DNA of 64,000 nucleotides from Brumimicrobium glaciale (lineage in GTDB: Bacteria > Bacteroidota > Bacteroidia > Flavobacteriales_D > Crocinitomicaceae): positions 310,001-374,000 of the forward strand of contig NZ_SETE01000003.1 of assembly GCF_004152935.1 (NCBI RefSeq). The letters are read 5' to 3'. The translations under genes were made by a program, and so were the position numbers. The notes under the pieces are model-generated. The model had not been told where the DNA came from and did not search any database. It worked only from the letters and a program-made list of their open reading frames with translations. Within the stretch, counting starts at the first letter, position 1, and every line of letters starts with the position of its first letter. Positions 53,785-63,050 of the stretch are shown piece by piece.

Positions 53785-56049
53785 CTATTTGTTTTGAGCG
53801 TCTACTACAGCAACTTTCACCATGTTTACTATTTCTCGTACAGACGCACCCAATTGCAATACATGAATTGACTTTCTCAATCCTACCAATACTGGTCCGA
53901 TTGCTTCAGCATCCGTCATTTCTTGCAATAATTTATAAGCTATATTTCCCGATGATAAATTAGGGAAAATAAATGTATTTACCTCTTTATTCGCTAATTC
54001 AGAGAATGGGAATTTTTCATTCATCAACTCGTTGTTCAAAGCGAAGTTTGCTTGAACCTCTCCATCTACAACTAAAGTTGGATATTTTTCATGAATAATC
54101 TCAACTGCTCTAGCCATTTTCTTAGCATCTTTTCCTTCTGCTGAACCGTAGTTAGAATAAGACAATAATGCGATTTTTGGATTTACTTTAAACTTACGAA
54201 TCATTTTCGCAACGTTGTTTGTCATATCCGCAATTTCTTCTGCTGTTGGATCAAAATTAACCGTTGTATCAGCTAAGAAAATTGGGCCACGTTTCGTAAT
54301 CAAAACATACATTCCAGCAACTCGGTTCACATCTTTTTGTGTTCCAATAACTTGTAAAGCAGGACGCAACACATCACTGTATTTTCTTGTAGTTCCAGAA
54401 ATCATTGCATCAGCATCACCTGATTGAACCATCATTGCACCGAAATAATTACGTTCACGCATTATTTTCATTGCTTCATACTCAGTGAATCCTTTTCTTT
54501 TTCTCAATTCAAAGAATTCTTTAGCATAACGTGTTAGTCTCTCTTTTTCCTCAGGAGCTTTAGGGTCTAGAATTTCAACGTCTGGAAGCTCCATGTTGTA
54601 TTCCTTAATCATTCCTAAAACTTTTTCCTTACGACCTAATAGAATTGGAATAACAACTCCTTCTTCATAAGCTGTTTGTGCAGCTTTTAAAGTTTTATAA
54701 TGATCCGCTTCTGCAAAAACAACACGTTTTGGATTGCGTTCCGCTTTCTCAGTTAAACCTCTAACAAGCTTATTATCAATCCCTAAACGTCTTTTTAAGT
54801 TAGCGTCATACTCATCCCAATCCTTAATCGGAATTCTAGCTACACCAGATTCCATTGCTGCTCTTGCTACTGCTGGTGCAACATGATAAATCAATCGTGG
54901 ATCTAATGGTTTTGGAATAAAGTTCTCACGTCCAAAAGAAATACTTCTTTCTCCATACGCTTCACTTACTTCCTCTGGAACAGTTTCTTTGGCCAAATTA
55001 GCAATTGCAAATACAGCTGCTAATTTCATTTCCTCATTAATACATTTAGCACGAACATCTAATGCTCCTCTAAAAATGAAAGGGAAACCCAACACGTTAT
55101 TCACCTGATTAGGATGATCTGAACGACCTGTTGCCATAATTAAATCCTTACGCACAGACATTGCATCTTTATAAGGAATCTCTGGATCTGGATTTGCCAA
55201 AGCGAAAACAATTGGATTGTCTGCCATTGATTTCACCATCGCTTTTGAAACCACACCACCTCGTGAAAGTCCAACCAATACATCAGCTCCTTTTAATTCG
55301 GTAGCCATATCAGAAGTTTTCTTGTGGTGTTCTCCAAAGAATTTTTTATTTCCGTCAAGATCTCTATCTCTGCTCAACAATCCTTTACTGTCAAACATGA
55401 AGATATTCTCCATTTTTGCGCCTAATGAATTGTACAATTTAGCACAACTCATTGCTGAAGCTCCTGCTCCTGAAACAACTATCTTAACATCTTCTATTTT
55501 CTTATCCGCCAACTCTAAAGCGTTGAGTAATCCAGCAGAAGAAATAATTGCTGTTCCGTGCTGATCATCATGCATTACAGGAATGTCTAATTCAGCTTTT
55601 AATCTTTCTTCTATTAAAAATGCCTCTGGGGCTTTAATATCTTCTAAGTTAATTCCTCCGAATGTTGGAGCAATTGCTTTTACCGTTTGAATAAATAATT
55701 CTGGATCATTGGCATCAACTTCAATATCGAAAACATCGATATCTGCAAAGATTTTAAACAACAACCCTTTTCCTTCCATAACAGGTTTTGAAGCTGCTGG
55801 ACCAATATCTCCTAAACCTAAAACAGCTGTTCCGTTAGTAATAACAGCAACTAAATTAGATTTTGCAGTGTATTTATATACATCCTCCGGGTTTTCTGCA
55901 ATTTTTAAACAAGGCTCTGCAACCCCTGGCGAATAAGCCAATGATAAATCACGCTGCGAACTGTATGGTTTTGTTGGTACAACCTCAATTTTACCTGGTT
56001 TACCCTGTGAGTGATAGTCTAGTGCGTCTTGTTTTCTTATCTTAGCCAT
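53785..56049 (-). CDS. maeB: NADP-dependent malic enzyme (MaeB)
   Basis: 754 residues. The N-terminal malic enzyme part (about 1-420) contains [44 protein letters not shown] (metal site) and the NADP-binding [16 protein letters not shown]. The C-terminal third (about 430-754) is a phosphotransacetylase-like domain ([29 protein letters not shown]) that in MaeB proteins acts as an acetyl-CoA-sensing regulatory part. It decarboxylates malate to pyruvate with NADPH formation. First gene of the run into ruvA and sprA. Confidence 0.96.
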   Translation of the reverse strand: MAKIRKQDALDYHSQGKPGKIEVVPTKPYSSQRDLSLAYSPGVAEPCLKIAENPEDVYKYTAKSNLVAVITNGTAVLGLGDIGPAASKPVMEGKGLLFKIFADIDVFDIEVDANDPELFIQTVKAIAPTFGGINLEDIKAPEAFLIEERLKAELDIPVMHDDQHGTAIISSAGLLNALELADKKIEDVKIVVSGAGASAMSCAKLYNSLGAKMENIFMFDSKGLLSRDRDLDGNKKFFGEHHKKTSDMATELKGADVLVGLSRGGVVSKAMVKSMADNPIVFALANPDPEIPYKDAMSVRKDLIMATGRSDHPNQVNNVLGFPFIFRGALDVRAKCINEEMKLAAVFAIANLAKETVPEEVSEAYGERSISFGRENFIPKPLDPRLIYHVAPAVARAAMESGVARIPIKDWDEYDANLKRRLGIDNKLVRGLTEKAERNPKRVVFAEADHYKTLKAAQTAYEEGVVIPILLGRKEKVLGMIKEYNMELPDVEILDPKAPEEKERLTRYAKEFFELRKRKGFTEYEAMKIMRERNYFGAMMVQSGDADAMISGTTRKYSDVLRPALQVIGTQKDVNRVAGMYVLITKRGPIFLADTTVNFDPTAEEIADMTNNVAKMIRKFKVNPKIALLSYSNYGSAEGKDAKKMARAVEIIHEKYPTLVVDGEVQANFALNNELMNEKFPFSELANKEVNTFIFPNLSSGNIAYKLLQEMTDAEAIGPVLVGLRKSIHVLQLGASVREIVNMVKVAVVDAQNK

Positions 56050-56131
56050 ATTGATGCGTTTTTGTAATTCTTTAGCAAGGCTGTAAATTTAACAAAAACC
56101 AACACATCAAAAGAATTAATAACTTCAAAGT

Positions 56132-56833
56132 ATGACTAAACAGAAAATAATTGTTTTCACTGGTGCTGGAATCAGCGCTGAATCAGGACTTGGGACATTT
56201 CGTGACAACGGTGGATTGTGGGAGAAATTCAATATTGAAGAGGTGGCAACACCAGAAGCTTGGCATGCAGACCCTGAAATGGTAACTGAATTCTACAATA
56301 TGCGCCGCAAACAATGTTATGAATCTAAACCCAACGCGGCTCATTATGCAATTGCGAAATTGGAAGACAAATTTGATGTTGAAGTAATTACGCAAAACAT
56401 CGATGATTTACATGAAAGAGGCGGAAGTTCGAAAGTGGTGCATCTTCATGGAGAAATAAACAAAGTAAAAAGTTCTGGACCCAATGCAGAAAAGAAGTAT
56501 TTCCTTCAAAAAGATTGGGAAGTAAAAATTGGAGACAAATGTGAAGAAGGTTTTCAAATGCGACCACATGTGGTATGGTTTGGTGAAGCGGTTCCAATGA
56601 TAGACGAAGCCATTTCAATTATAAATGATGCAGATATCGTTATTGTTGTGGGAACATCTTTAAACGTTTATCCCGCTGCTGGAATTCTAAATTACGCTCC
56701 GCACAATGCAAAATATTATTTGATTGATCCAAGTGAAGTGAGTGTTCCGAGTTATTTTAACGTGATTCGTTCTTCGGCTTCGAAAGGAGTTCCGGAGTTG
56801 GTGGAGCAGTTGATGATGGAACACGGACTTTAG
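56132..56833 (+). CDS. cobB: Sirtuin NAD-dependent deacylase (CobB-like, zinc-less)
   Basis: 233 residues. NAD-binding motifs are FTGAGISAESGLGTFRD, TQNIDDLHERGG with the catalytic HLHGE, and VVGTSLNVYPAAG. The Y-x-x-R pair in EFYNMRRKQ fits class III sirtuins, which remove succinyl or malonyl groups as well as acetyl. The four zinc-binding cysteines usual in CobB are absent; only a single Cys is seen in that region (GDKCEEG), as in other Bacteroidota sirtuins. It regulates lysine acylation in the cytoplasm. Divergent from maeB, 82 bases apart. Confidence 0.9.
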   Translation: MTKQKIIVFTGAGISAESGLGTFRDNGGLWEKFNIEEVATPEAWHADPEMVTEFYNMRRKQCYESKPNAAHYAIAKLEDKFDVEVITQNIDDLHERGGSSKVVHLHGEINKVKSSGPNAEKKYFLQKDWEVKIGDKCEEGFQMRPHVVWFGEAVPMIDEAISIINDADIVIVVGTSLNVYPAAGILNYAPHNAKYYLIDPSEVSVPSYFNVIRSSASKGVPELVEQLMMEHGL

Positions 56834-57224
56834 TCCCGTATTTTAATCGGGATGACACGGATGCATCGACAAGCTCACTTCGACAAGCTCTGTACAACGC
56901 TGCAGAACTGCAAGCAACGCGGATAATAACGGATTTTTGTCGAAATGTTTTAGAAATATTTAAATTGTTTTTCGGTAAAATCTAGTTAGATACCATAATT
57001 AGATTTAATGAAATTGATATCCCTCACAAATGTCAATTATCAAAAAGTTGCTAAGTATCATTTACAAAAGATGATAGGGTTTTTAGTGTTAGTTTATAAC
57101 CGATAGGGGCTAGTGCTTACTTACGAAATAGTGTCTGGTCGGAAACGCAACAAATTCATTGATTACAATATTAGTTTTTACCTATAAGTAGTCTTTGAAG
57201 TTTTCCTACAGACATTTAATAACA
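56834..57224. other. Intergenic spacer without a gene
   Basis: No credible frame. It has a weak TCCCG/CGGGA hairpin after the sirtuin stop and the common CTTCGACAAGCTC string (about 56879-56891), which resembles the insert seen in copies 3 and 4 of the 59.7-60.6 kb repeats. Confidence 0.4.
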
Positions 57225-57257
57225 ACAAAAAAACCCTGATCGATAAGACCAGGGTTT
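57225..57257 (-). terminator. Terminator of the T9SS cargo gene
   Basis: On the minus strand AAACCCTGGTC pairs with GATCAGGGTTT and runs into seven T. It lies 28 bases past the minus-strand stop. Confidence 0.85.
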
Positions 57258-57284
57258 AAATATTTATAAATAATGTTCGAGTGA

Positions 57285-58016
57285 CTATTGAATAATCAAT
57301 CGTTGAACATTACTTTTCGTTCCGTTATTTCCGTTGATGTTAACAAAATAGACACCTCTTTTTAAATCGCTAACTGATAACTTTGTGTTTATTCCTTTTA
57401 CAGATGCACGTTTAACTTCTTTTCCTAAAGCATCCAAGAAGATAACTGTTCCGCCATCTTTAAGTCCATCACCTTTTATAGTAAGGAAATCTTGTGCTGG
57501 GTTAGGGAAAATACTCAAAGGAGTTTCTTTCATATTTTTATCAACACTCAAGTTACAATCTGCATTAGTTGTTTTAAAAATCACATTAATTGAATCGTAA
57601 ACCGTACCGAATTCACCTACTACATAGTATTTGTGAACAGCACAAGATTCCATTCCATCAGGACGAATCTGAGGTTTAAAAATTGAAGAATCTCCTGGAT
57701 TAATTTGATTTAAAGTAGGCGAAATATAAGTATAAGCATCATCAGCGGCATAACATTGAGAGTTGTCACAAATTTCGTCTACTCTATTGCTGTTAAAATC
57801 TCTAACTCTTTTGTACTTAACTTTTATTGGTTGCGCACCAGAATTAATAACTTTAAAGTCAGAATATATGGTAATTTCATTTTTATCATCTACTACTTCA
57901 ACAGTAGTTCCGCTCAAATCTGTCGTTAAATCATTAACAGAAACTATTTGGACGCTTTGTCCAAACAATTGGGCTGCAGACAATAAAAGGGTTGTTGCAA
58001 GTATAGTTATCTTCAT
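57285..58016 (-). CDS. T9SS type A sorting-domain protein
   Basis: 243 residues with a signal peptide (about 1-20, ending AAQLFGQ). The middle part (about 21-155) is a beta-rich domain with several Cys residues (EICDNSQCYAADDAY, ESCAVHKYYVVGEFG), function unknown. The C-terminal 75 residues are a T9SS type A sorting domain: LSIFPNPAQDFLTIKG, LGKEVKRASVKG, LKRGVYFVNING and a final strand VQRLIIQ. It should be exported through SprA and anchored or released at the surface. Single gene with its own terminator. Confidence 0.88.
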   Translation of the reverse strand: MKITILATTLLLSAAQLFGQSVQIVSVNDLTTDLSGTTVEVVDDKNEITIYSDFKVINSGAQPIKVKYKRVRDFNSNRVDEICDNSQCYAADDAYTYISPTLNQINPGDSSIFKPQIRPDGMESCAVHKYYVVGEFGTVYDSINVIFKTTNADCNLSVDKNMKETPLSIFPNPAQDFLTIKGDGLKDGGTVIFLDALGKEVKRASVKGINTKLSVSDLKRGVYFVNINGNNGTKSNVQRLIIQ

Positions 58017-58169
58017 ATGCTTAAATTTTTAATTACAATTAAGTAAATATAAATAAAAATAAAGTGAATTCAATAGGATTTAAGAAACTTTCGTATTTAA
58101 ATCAATTTAGGATTACAATAATTAAACAATATTTTAGAATTAATTTTATTAAAATTTAACAAAATAGTT

Positions 58170-58177
58170 TACTTTTG
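58170..58177 (+). promoter_or_regulatory. Candidate -7 box for the T9SS thioredoxin-like gene
   Basis: TACTTTTG fits TAnnTTTG, 30 bases before the ATG at 58208. Confidence 0.5.
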
Positions 58178-58207
58178 GAAACATAAACCAAATTAAAACT
58201 AATAATT

Positions 58208-59722
58208 ATGAAAACATTTTTACGTTCAGTAGCTGTATTTATAGCAGCTTCATTTACGATGAATGCCTCTGCACAAATTCCTGACAACGGAATTTGGCCT
58301 GCTGGAGTTACATTCACAGACATTAACGGTACAACTCATGACATGGATGCTATTTTAGATGCAGGTAAAACTGTTATCATAGATGCATTTGCAGATTGGT
58401 GTGCTCCATGTTGGTCTTACCACCAAGGACATGCATTAGAAAATCTTTATACTCAATATGGACCAAACGGTACAGATGAGCTAATGGTTTTTGGAATTGA
58501 AGCTGATGGTGCAGTACCTGAAAGCAACATTTCTGATGCTAATACAGGTATGGGAGATTGGACGGTAGGTGTTACTTACCCGCAAGCAAATGACGATCTT
58601 ATATCAGGTATCATAAACCTTTCTTACTACCCAACAGTTATTATGGTTTGTCCAGACAGATCTGTTACTGAAGTTGGTCAAAAAACAACGGCAGTTTTAT
58701 ATTCTGGAATAAGTACTTGTGGAGCACCTTCTTCAAATGCAAATGACCCAAGATTAGTAGCAAGTGAGTCAGATGAAACATTCTGTGCTGGTTCTTCTGC
58801 TAATATGTCGGTAGTTCTACAAAACTTTAGTACTGCACCTTTAACTTCAGCTACAATTAAAGTAATGAATGGTTCAACTACAGTTGCAACTGAAAACTGG
58901 ACAGGTAACTTAGCTTCTTATGATGTTACTACTGTTAATTTAGGTTCTGTTACTCCATCTGGAGCTACAAACTATACAATCAAAATTACATCTTCAAATG
59001 ATGACACTTCGAATGACCAAATTATGGCTTCAGTTGCTCCAGCTCCAGTTTTAAGAGTAGGTAGTACAACGAAAAACATTAATTTCGTTATTGCAGGAGA
59101 TCCATTTAAAGAAGAAATTGGAATTATTTTCGACGAAGGTGATGTTCCAGCAGTTTCTTTTGTGCAACTGCACAACGATGCTCAAGCAGGAACAACTTCA
59201 CCATTAGGATTCACTCAAGTGGGTTCACTTGCGCAAGGAGCTGCGGCTGAGACTGTAACATACAACGCAGTTAACGAAGGTTGTCATTATGTAGTATTTG
59301 TTGATTCTTATGGAGATGGTATCACTTACCAAATGCCAGAAGCTAAACTTTCTATTATTGGTGATGGTAGTGCGAAAATTGATGTTAACCCAGACTTCGG
59401 TGATGGAATAGCAGTTATTTTTGATGTGAAATTCCAAACTGAGGTAAGTGTAAACACTGAAGAATTCGCTTCTTCATTCAAAGTTTATCCTAACCCAACA
59501 AGCAGCGTTGTAAACGTTGAGTTTGAATTGCAAAACCAAGAAGATGTAACAGTTTCTATCATGAACACTGTTGGTCAGACTGTAACAACAAACAATTTAG
59601 GTTCAGTTTCAGGAGTTCAAGCAACACAATTAGATGTTTCTTCTCTTGAGTCAGGAATGTACATTGTTAGAGTTAAAACGGCTAACGGAGAGCAGACAAA
59701 ACGTATCTCAGTTATCAAATAA
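58208..59722 (+). CDS. Thioredoxin-like protein with T9SS sorting domain
   Basis: 504 residues: signal peptide (about 1-23, ending NASAQ), a thioredoxin-like domain (about 30-170) with the active site DAFADWCAPCWSYHQ (Cys 65 and 68), beta-sandwich modules (about 175-300 and 300-415), and a C-terminal type A sorting domain (VYPNPTSSVVNVEFEL, VGQTVTTNNLG, LESGMYIVRVKT, RISVIK). A thiol-redox enzyme delivered by T9SS to the outside of the cell is the reading. Its upstream TAnnTTTG box and the four tandem terminator-bearing repeats downstream suggest it is its own transcription unit. Confidence 0.9.
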   Translation: MKTFLRSVAVFIAASFTMNASAQIPDNGIWPAGVTFTDINGTTHDMDAILDAGKTVIIDAFADWCAPCWSYHQGHALENLYTQYGPNGTDELMVFGIEADGAVPESNISDANTGMGDWTVGVTYPQANDDLISGIINLSYYPTVIMVCPDRSVTEVGQKTTAVLYSGISTCGAPSSNANDPRLVASESDETFCAGSSANMSVVLQNFSTAPLTSATIKVMNGSTTVATENWTGNLASYDVTTVNLGSVTPSGATNYTIKITSSNDDTSNDQIMASVAPAPVLRVGSTTKNINFVIAGDPFKEEIGIIFDEGDVPAVSFVQLHNDAQAGTTSPLGFTQVGSLAQGAAAETVTYNAVNEGCHYVVFVDSYGDGITYQMPEAKLSIIGDGSAKIDVNPDFGDGIAVIFDVKFQTEVSVNTEEFASSFKVYPNPTSSVVNVEFELQNQEDVTVSIMNTVGQTVTTNNLGSVSGVQATQLDVSSLESGMYIVRVKTANGEQTKRISVIK

Positions 59723-59737
59723 TTTTGATTCTAAAGC

Positions 59738-60602
59738 TCGCTATCGTCGTTGTGAGTGAATTTTAAAACAGTTATTGACATAAAGTCAACGCCTTGGATT
59801 TAAAATTAACTCACGCCTAGATAACAAACTTTATAATTCAAAATGAGAACTTAGTTATAACGACTAATGTTTCAATAAAAATTTTAGAAGAAAGGGAGGC
59901 AGAAATGTCTCCCCTTCTTTTTTGCATTTAAATAGTACATCTAAAGCACTGTATTGTTGCTGTGAGTCAATTTTAAAACAGTTATTGACATAAAGTCAAC
60001 GCCTTGGATTTAAAATTAACTCACGCCTAGATAACAAACTTTATAACTCAAAATGAGACCTTAGTTATAACGACTAATGTTTCAATAAAAATTTTAGAAG
60101 AAAGGGAGGCGAAATCGTCTCCCTTTCTCTTTTGCATTTAAATAGTACATCTAAAGCACTGTATCGTTGCTGTTAGTCAATTTTAAAGCAGTTCCTTCGA
60201 CAGGCTCTGGACAACACACTGGCATAAAGTTAATTCCTTAGATTTAAAATTAATTCACGCCTAGATAACAAACTTTATAACTCAAAATGAGACCTTAGTT
60301 ATAGCGACTAATGTTTCAATAAAAATTTTAGAAGAAAGGGAGGCAGAAATGTCTCCCTTTCTTTTTTGCATTTAAATAGTACATCTAAAGCACTGTATTG
60401 TTGCTGTGAGTCAATTTTAAAGCAGTTCCTTCGACAGCCTTTGGACAACGCATTGACATAAAGTCAACGCCTTGGATTTAAAATTAACTCACGCCTAGAT
60501 AATAAACTTTATAAATCAAAATGAGAACTTGGTTATAACGACTAATGTTTCAATAAAAATTTTAGAAGAAAAGGAGCGCAAAAACCTTTCATTTTCTTTT
60601 TT
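59738..60602 (+). repeat. Four tandem copies of a structured repeat of about 210 nt
   Basis: Units begin near 59749, 59959, 60169 and 60402 (periods about 210, 210 and 234; copies 3 and 4 carry a CCTTCGACAG-type insert of about 24 nt). Each has a long stem (GTGAGTCAATTTTAAA with TTTAAAATTAACTCAC) enclosing TTGACATAAAGTCAA, a small TTAGT/ACTAA hairpin, and a terminator-like hairpin GAAAGGGAG...CTCCCTTTC plus T-run. In copy 2 the inner pair CA/TG of that hairpin reads CG/CG, a change on both sides. No coding frame spans the units. Confidence 0.88.
59887..59933 (+). terminator. Terminator hairpin of repeat copy 1
   Basis: GAAAGGGAG and CTCCCCTTC arms followed by TTTTTT; equivalents lie near 60098-60133, 60332-60368 and, decayed, 60567-60602. 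Confidence 0.75.
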
Positions 60603-60653
60603 GGATTCCAAGAGTAAGACCATCATTTTTATTCTGTTTTTCACTTTTATATC

Positions 60654-60661
60654 TATATTTG
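60654..60661 (+). promoter_or_regulatory. Candidate -7 box for the TlpA-like gene
   Basis: TATATTTG fits TAnnTTTG, 63 bases before the ATG at 60725 and after the last repeat copy. Confidence 0.5.
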
Positions 60662-60724
60662 AAGATTAAGCGTTATATGGTACGAAGTATGCATATATGT
60701 TGCTGAACTAAAAACTAAATAAAC

Positions 60725-61252
60725 ATGAAAAAATTATCCTTTTTAATCGTTTCTACTTTTCTATTCTTATCTGCAAACTCTTATGCACAAGACGGAGGCA
60801 AAGGGCTTTTGGAAAAAACCATTCCTGAAATGCAATTAAAGAACACGGTTGGAGAAATGATTAATACTGCTCAACTTGAAAACGATGGGAAACCAATCAT
60901 TATCTCTTTTTGGGCAACATGGTGTACACCTTGTAAAAAAGAATTAAATGCAATTCATGATTTGTATATTGATTGGCAAGATGAAACTGGTGTTCGTCTA
61001 GTAGCCGTTTCGGTTGATGATCAACGTACAGCTTCTCGAGTTGTTCCTTATGTAGATTCAAAAGCTTGGGAATATGAAGTTTTATTGGATCCTAACGGAG
61101 ACTTTAAACGTGCAATGGGTGTAAACAATGTTCCACATACTTTCTTGGTTGATGGAAATGGAAATATTGTTTATTCACACAACAATTATGCGCCTGGTGA
61201 TGAGTACGAATTGTATGATCATATTTTAAAACTTTCTGAGAAAAAGGATTAA
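60725..61252 (+). CDS. TlpA-like periplasmic thioredoxin
   Basis: 175 residues with a signal peptide (about 1-22, ending SYAQ) and a TlpA/ResA-type domain: PIIISFWATWCTPCKKELNA (Cys 67 and 70), VAVSVDDQRTASRVV and the cis-proline region NVPHTFLVDGNG. It would reduce disulfides in the periplasm. The next two genes encode DUF6029 and Omp28 family proteins, a common grouping in Bacteroidota. A long imperfect hairpin follows the stop (61261-61317), so it may be transcribed apart from them. Confidence 0.9.
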   Translation: MKKLSFLIVSTFLFLSANSYAQDGGKGLLEKTIPEMQLKNTVGEMINTAQLENDGKPIIISFWATWCTPCKKELNAIHDLYIDWQDETGVRLVAVSVDDQRTASRVVPYVDSKAWEYEVLLDPNGDFKRAMGVNNVPHTFLVDGNGNIVYSHNNYAPGDEYELYDHILKLSEKKD

Positions 61253-61260
61253 ATTCACGC

Positions 61261-61317
61261 TGCCGAATAGGGTTTTAAATCTTGAAGTAATTACAAGATT
61301 TAAGCCTATGTCGGCAT
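61261..61317 (+). terminator. Long imperfect hairpin after the TlpA-like gene
   Basis: TGCCGA, TAGG and TAAATCTTG pair with CAAGATTTA, CCTA and TCGGCA around a short loop. It starts nine bases after the stop; there is no strong T-run, so termination is plausible but not certain. Confidence 0.55.
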
Positions 61318-61348
61318 TATACTCTAATTAATGAGCAGCATTACATTT

Positions 61349-61356
61349 TAAATTTG
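61349..61356 (+). promoter_or_regulatory. Candidate -7 box for the DUF6029-Omp28 operon
   Basis: TAAATTTG fits TAnnTTTG, 27 bases before the ATG at 61384. Confidence 0.5.
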
Positions 61357-61383
61357 GTATAATTTACCGTACACAAATACATT

Positions 61384-63039
61384 ATGAAAATTACAAAATT
61401 ACTCGCTGGTTCAGCATTTCTTTTTATCGGTCTAAATGGAATGTCTCAAGGGACAATATCTGGAAATATGGAAAGCAATTTTCAATATTTGAACGATGAT
61501 GAGAAAATCAACGCTATACAACCAGATGAGAAAGCACTTCTCAATTCCTACATAAATGTAAACTATCGCAATAGTGGATTTAAAGCAGGAATGAGATTAG
61601 AAGCTTATTTACCCTCAATTTTGGGTTATCCAGATCGTTTTGATGGAGCTGGATTAGGATACAGATACGTTGGGTATGAAAACGAACTTGTTGATGTAAC
61701 TGTAGGTAACTTTTATGATCAATTTGGTTCTGGTCTAATTTTCCGTTCTTATGAAGACAGAGCACTCGGGTTTGATAACATGATGAATGGTATAAGTTTG
61801 AAACTACGTCCTTACAAAGGTGTAACGATTAAAACTGTTTATGGTCGCCAACGGTATTCATTTACGGATGGAAAAAACCAATACGGAGCTGGAATTGTTA
61901 GAGGAGCAGATTTAGAGATTAACTTTAGTCAGTGGTTTCCTAAGCTAGCTGAAAGTGACTTTAGGGTTACAGGAGGTGGTTCATTCGTTTCTAGGTATCA
62001 AGAAGACGACAATACTCAATTTGTATTGCCAGAAAACACAGGGGCTTATGGAGGTAGATTAAATTTAGCCTACAAAAAGTTCTTTATTAATGGAGAATAC
62101 ACAATTAAAGAACAAGATCCATCTCAAGACAATGGTTATATCTATAATTACGGAAAAGGTATTATAGTGAATGCAGGTTATTCGCAAAAAGGATTGGGAA
62201 TTTTACTTTCTGCAAAATCAATTGATAATATGAGTTTTAGAAGTGATAGAAATGCTATTCTTCAAGATCTCACAATAGGTTTTGTTCCACCTTTAACAAA
62301 GACACATACTTATAATTTAGCGGCAACACTATATCCTTATGCTTCTCAGCCAAATGGTGAAGTGGCTTTTCAAGCAGATATCATTTACAATATTAAAAGA
62401 GGATCACTTTTAGGGGGGAAATATGGAACTGACATTGCGTTGAACTTTTCTACAGCTTACGAACCTTTAAAACGTTTGTCAGGAATTAATCCGGGTGACT
62501 CAACACGTGTTACCTACGAATCTAAGATTTTTGACAAAAGTGATTTGTTATACTGGAGAGACATAAACGTTAACATAAAAAGAAAATTGACTAAAAAATG
62601 GACTGTTGAAGGAAGTTACTTTAACATTTCTATGAACAATGATGTTTTAAAATTAACGAACGAAAAGGGAATTATTCAATCACATATTGGGGTTTTAGAC
62701 GTTCAATATAAGATCAATAGAAAACATACGGTTAGAGCTGAACTTCAAGGCTTATGGACTGTTGATAATAAAGACAGAGGATCTTGGGCAACAGCATTAA
62801 TTGAATACACTATTTCACCAGACTGGTTCTTTAGTGCGATTCTTCAATCAAATTATGGAAACCCAATAGAGGAAGATCGTATTAATTATCCTATGGTGTT
62901 TGTTGGTAAAATTTGGGGCGCAACACGTGTTCAAGTGGGTTACGGTCGTCAAAACGAAGGATTATTTTGTGTAGGAGGAATTTGTCGTTTCGTTCCAGCA
63001 TCAAATGGTTTAACGGCATCATTTACACATAGCTTCTAA
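61384..63039 (+). CDS. DUF6029 family outer-membrane beta-barrel protein
   Basis: 551 residues with a signal peptide (about 1-22, ending NGMSQ) followed by alternating amphipathic strands with many Tyr, Phe, Asn and Gly (FKAGMRLEAYLPSILGY, LVDVTVGNFYDQFGSGLIFR, VQVGYGRQNEGLFCVG) and a last strand GLTASFTHSF ending in Phe, as expected of a barrel inserted by BamA. The match to DUF6029 is by sequence pattern and its usual partner, the Omp28 gene that follows after 11 bases. Its role is unknown; association with thiol-redox genes suggests an envelope channel or receptor. Confidence 0.82.
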   Translation: MKITKLLAGSAFLFIGLNGMSQGTISGNMESNFQYLNDDEKINAIQPDEKALLNSYINVNYRNSGFKAGMRLEAYLPSILGYPDRFDGAGLGYRYVGYENELVDVTVGNFYDQFGSGLIFRSYEDRALGFDNMMNGISLKLRPYKGVTIKTVYGRQRYSFTDGKNQYGAGIVRGADLEINFSQWFPKLAESDFRVTGGGSFVSRYQEDDNTQFVLPENTGAYGGRLNLAYKKFFINGEYTIKEQDPSQDNGYIYNYGKGIIVNAGYSQKGLGILLSAKSIDNMSFRSDRNAILQDLTIGFVPPLTKTHTYNLAATLYPYASQPNGEVAFQADIIYNIKRGSLLGGKYGTDIALNFSTAYEPLKRLSGINPGDSTRVTYESKIFDKSDLLYWRDINVNIKRKLTKKWTVEGSYFNISMNNDVLKLTNEKGIIQSHIGVLDVQYKINRKHTVRAELQGLWTVDNKDRGSWATALIEYTISPDWFFSAILQSNYGNPIEEDRINYPMVFVGKIWGATRVQVGYGRQNEGLFCVGGICRFVPASNGLTASFTHSF

Positions 63040-63050
63040 AAAATAAAACC

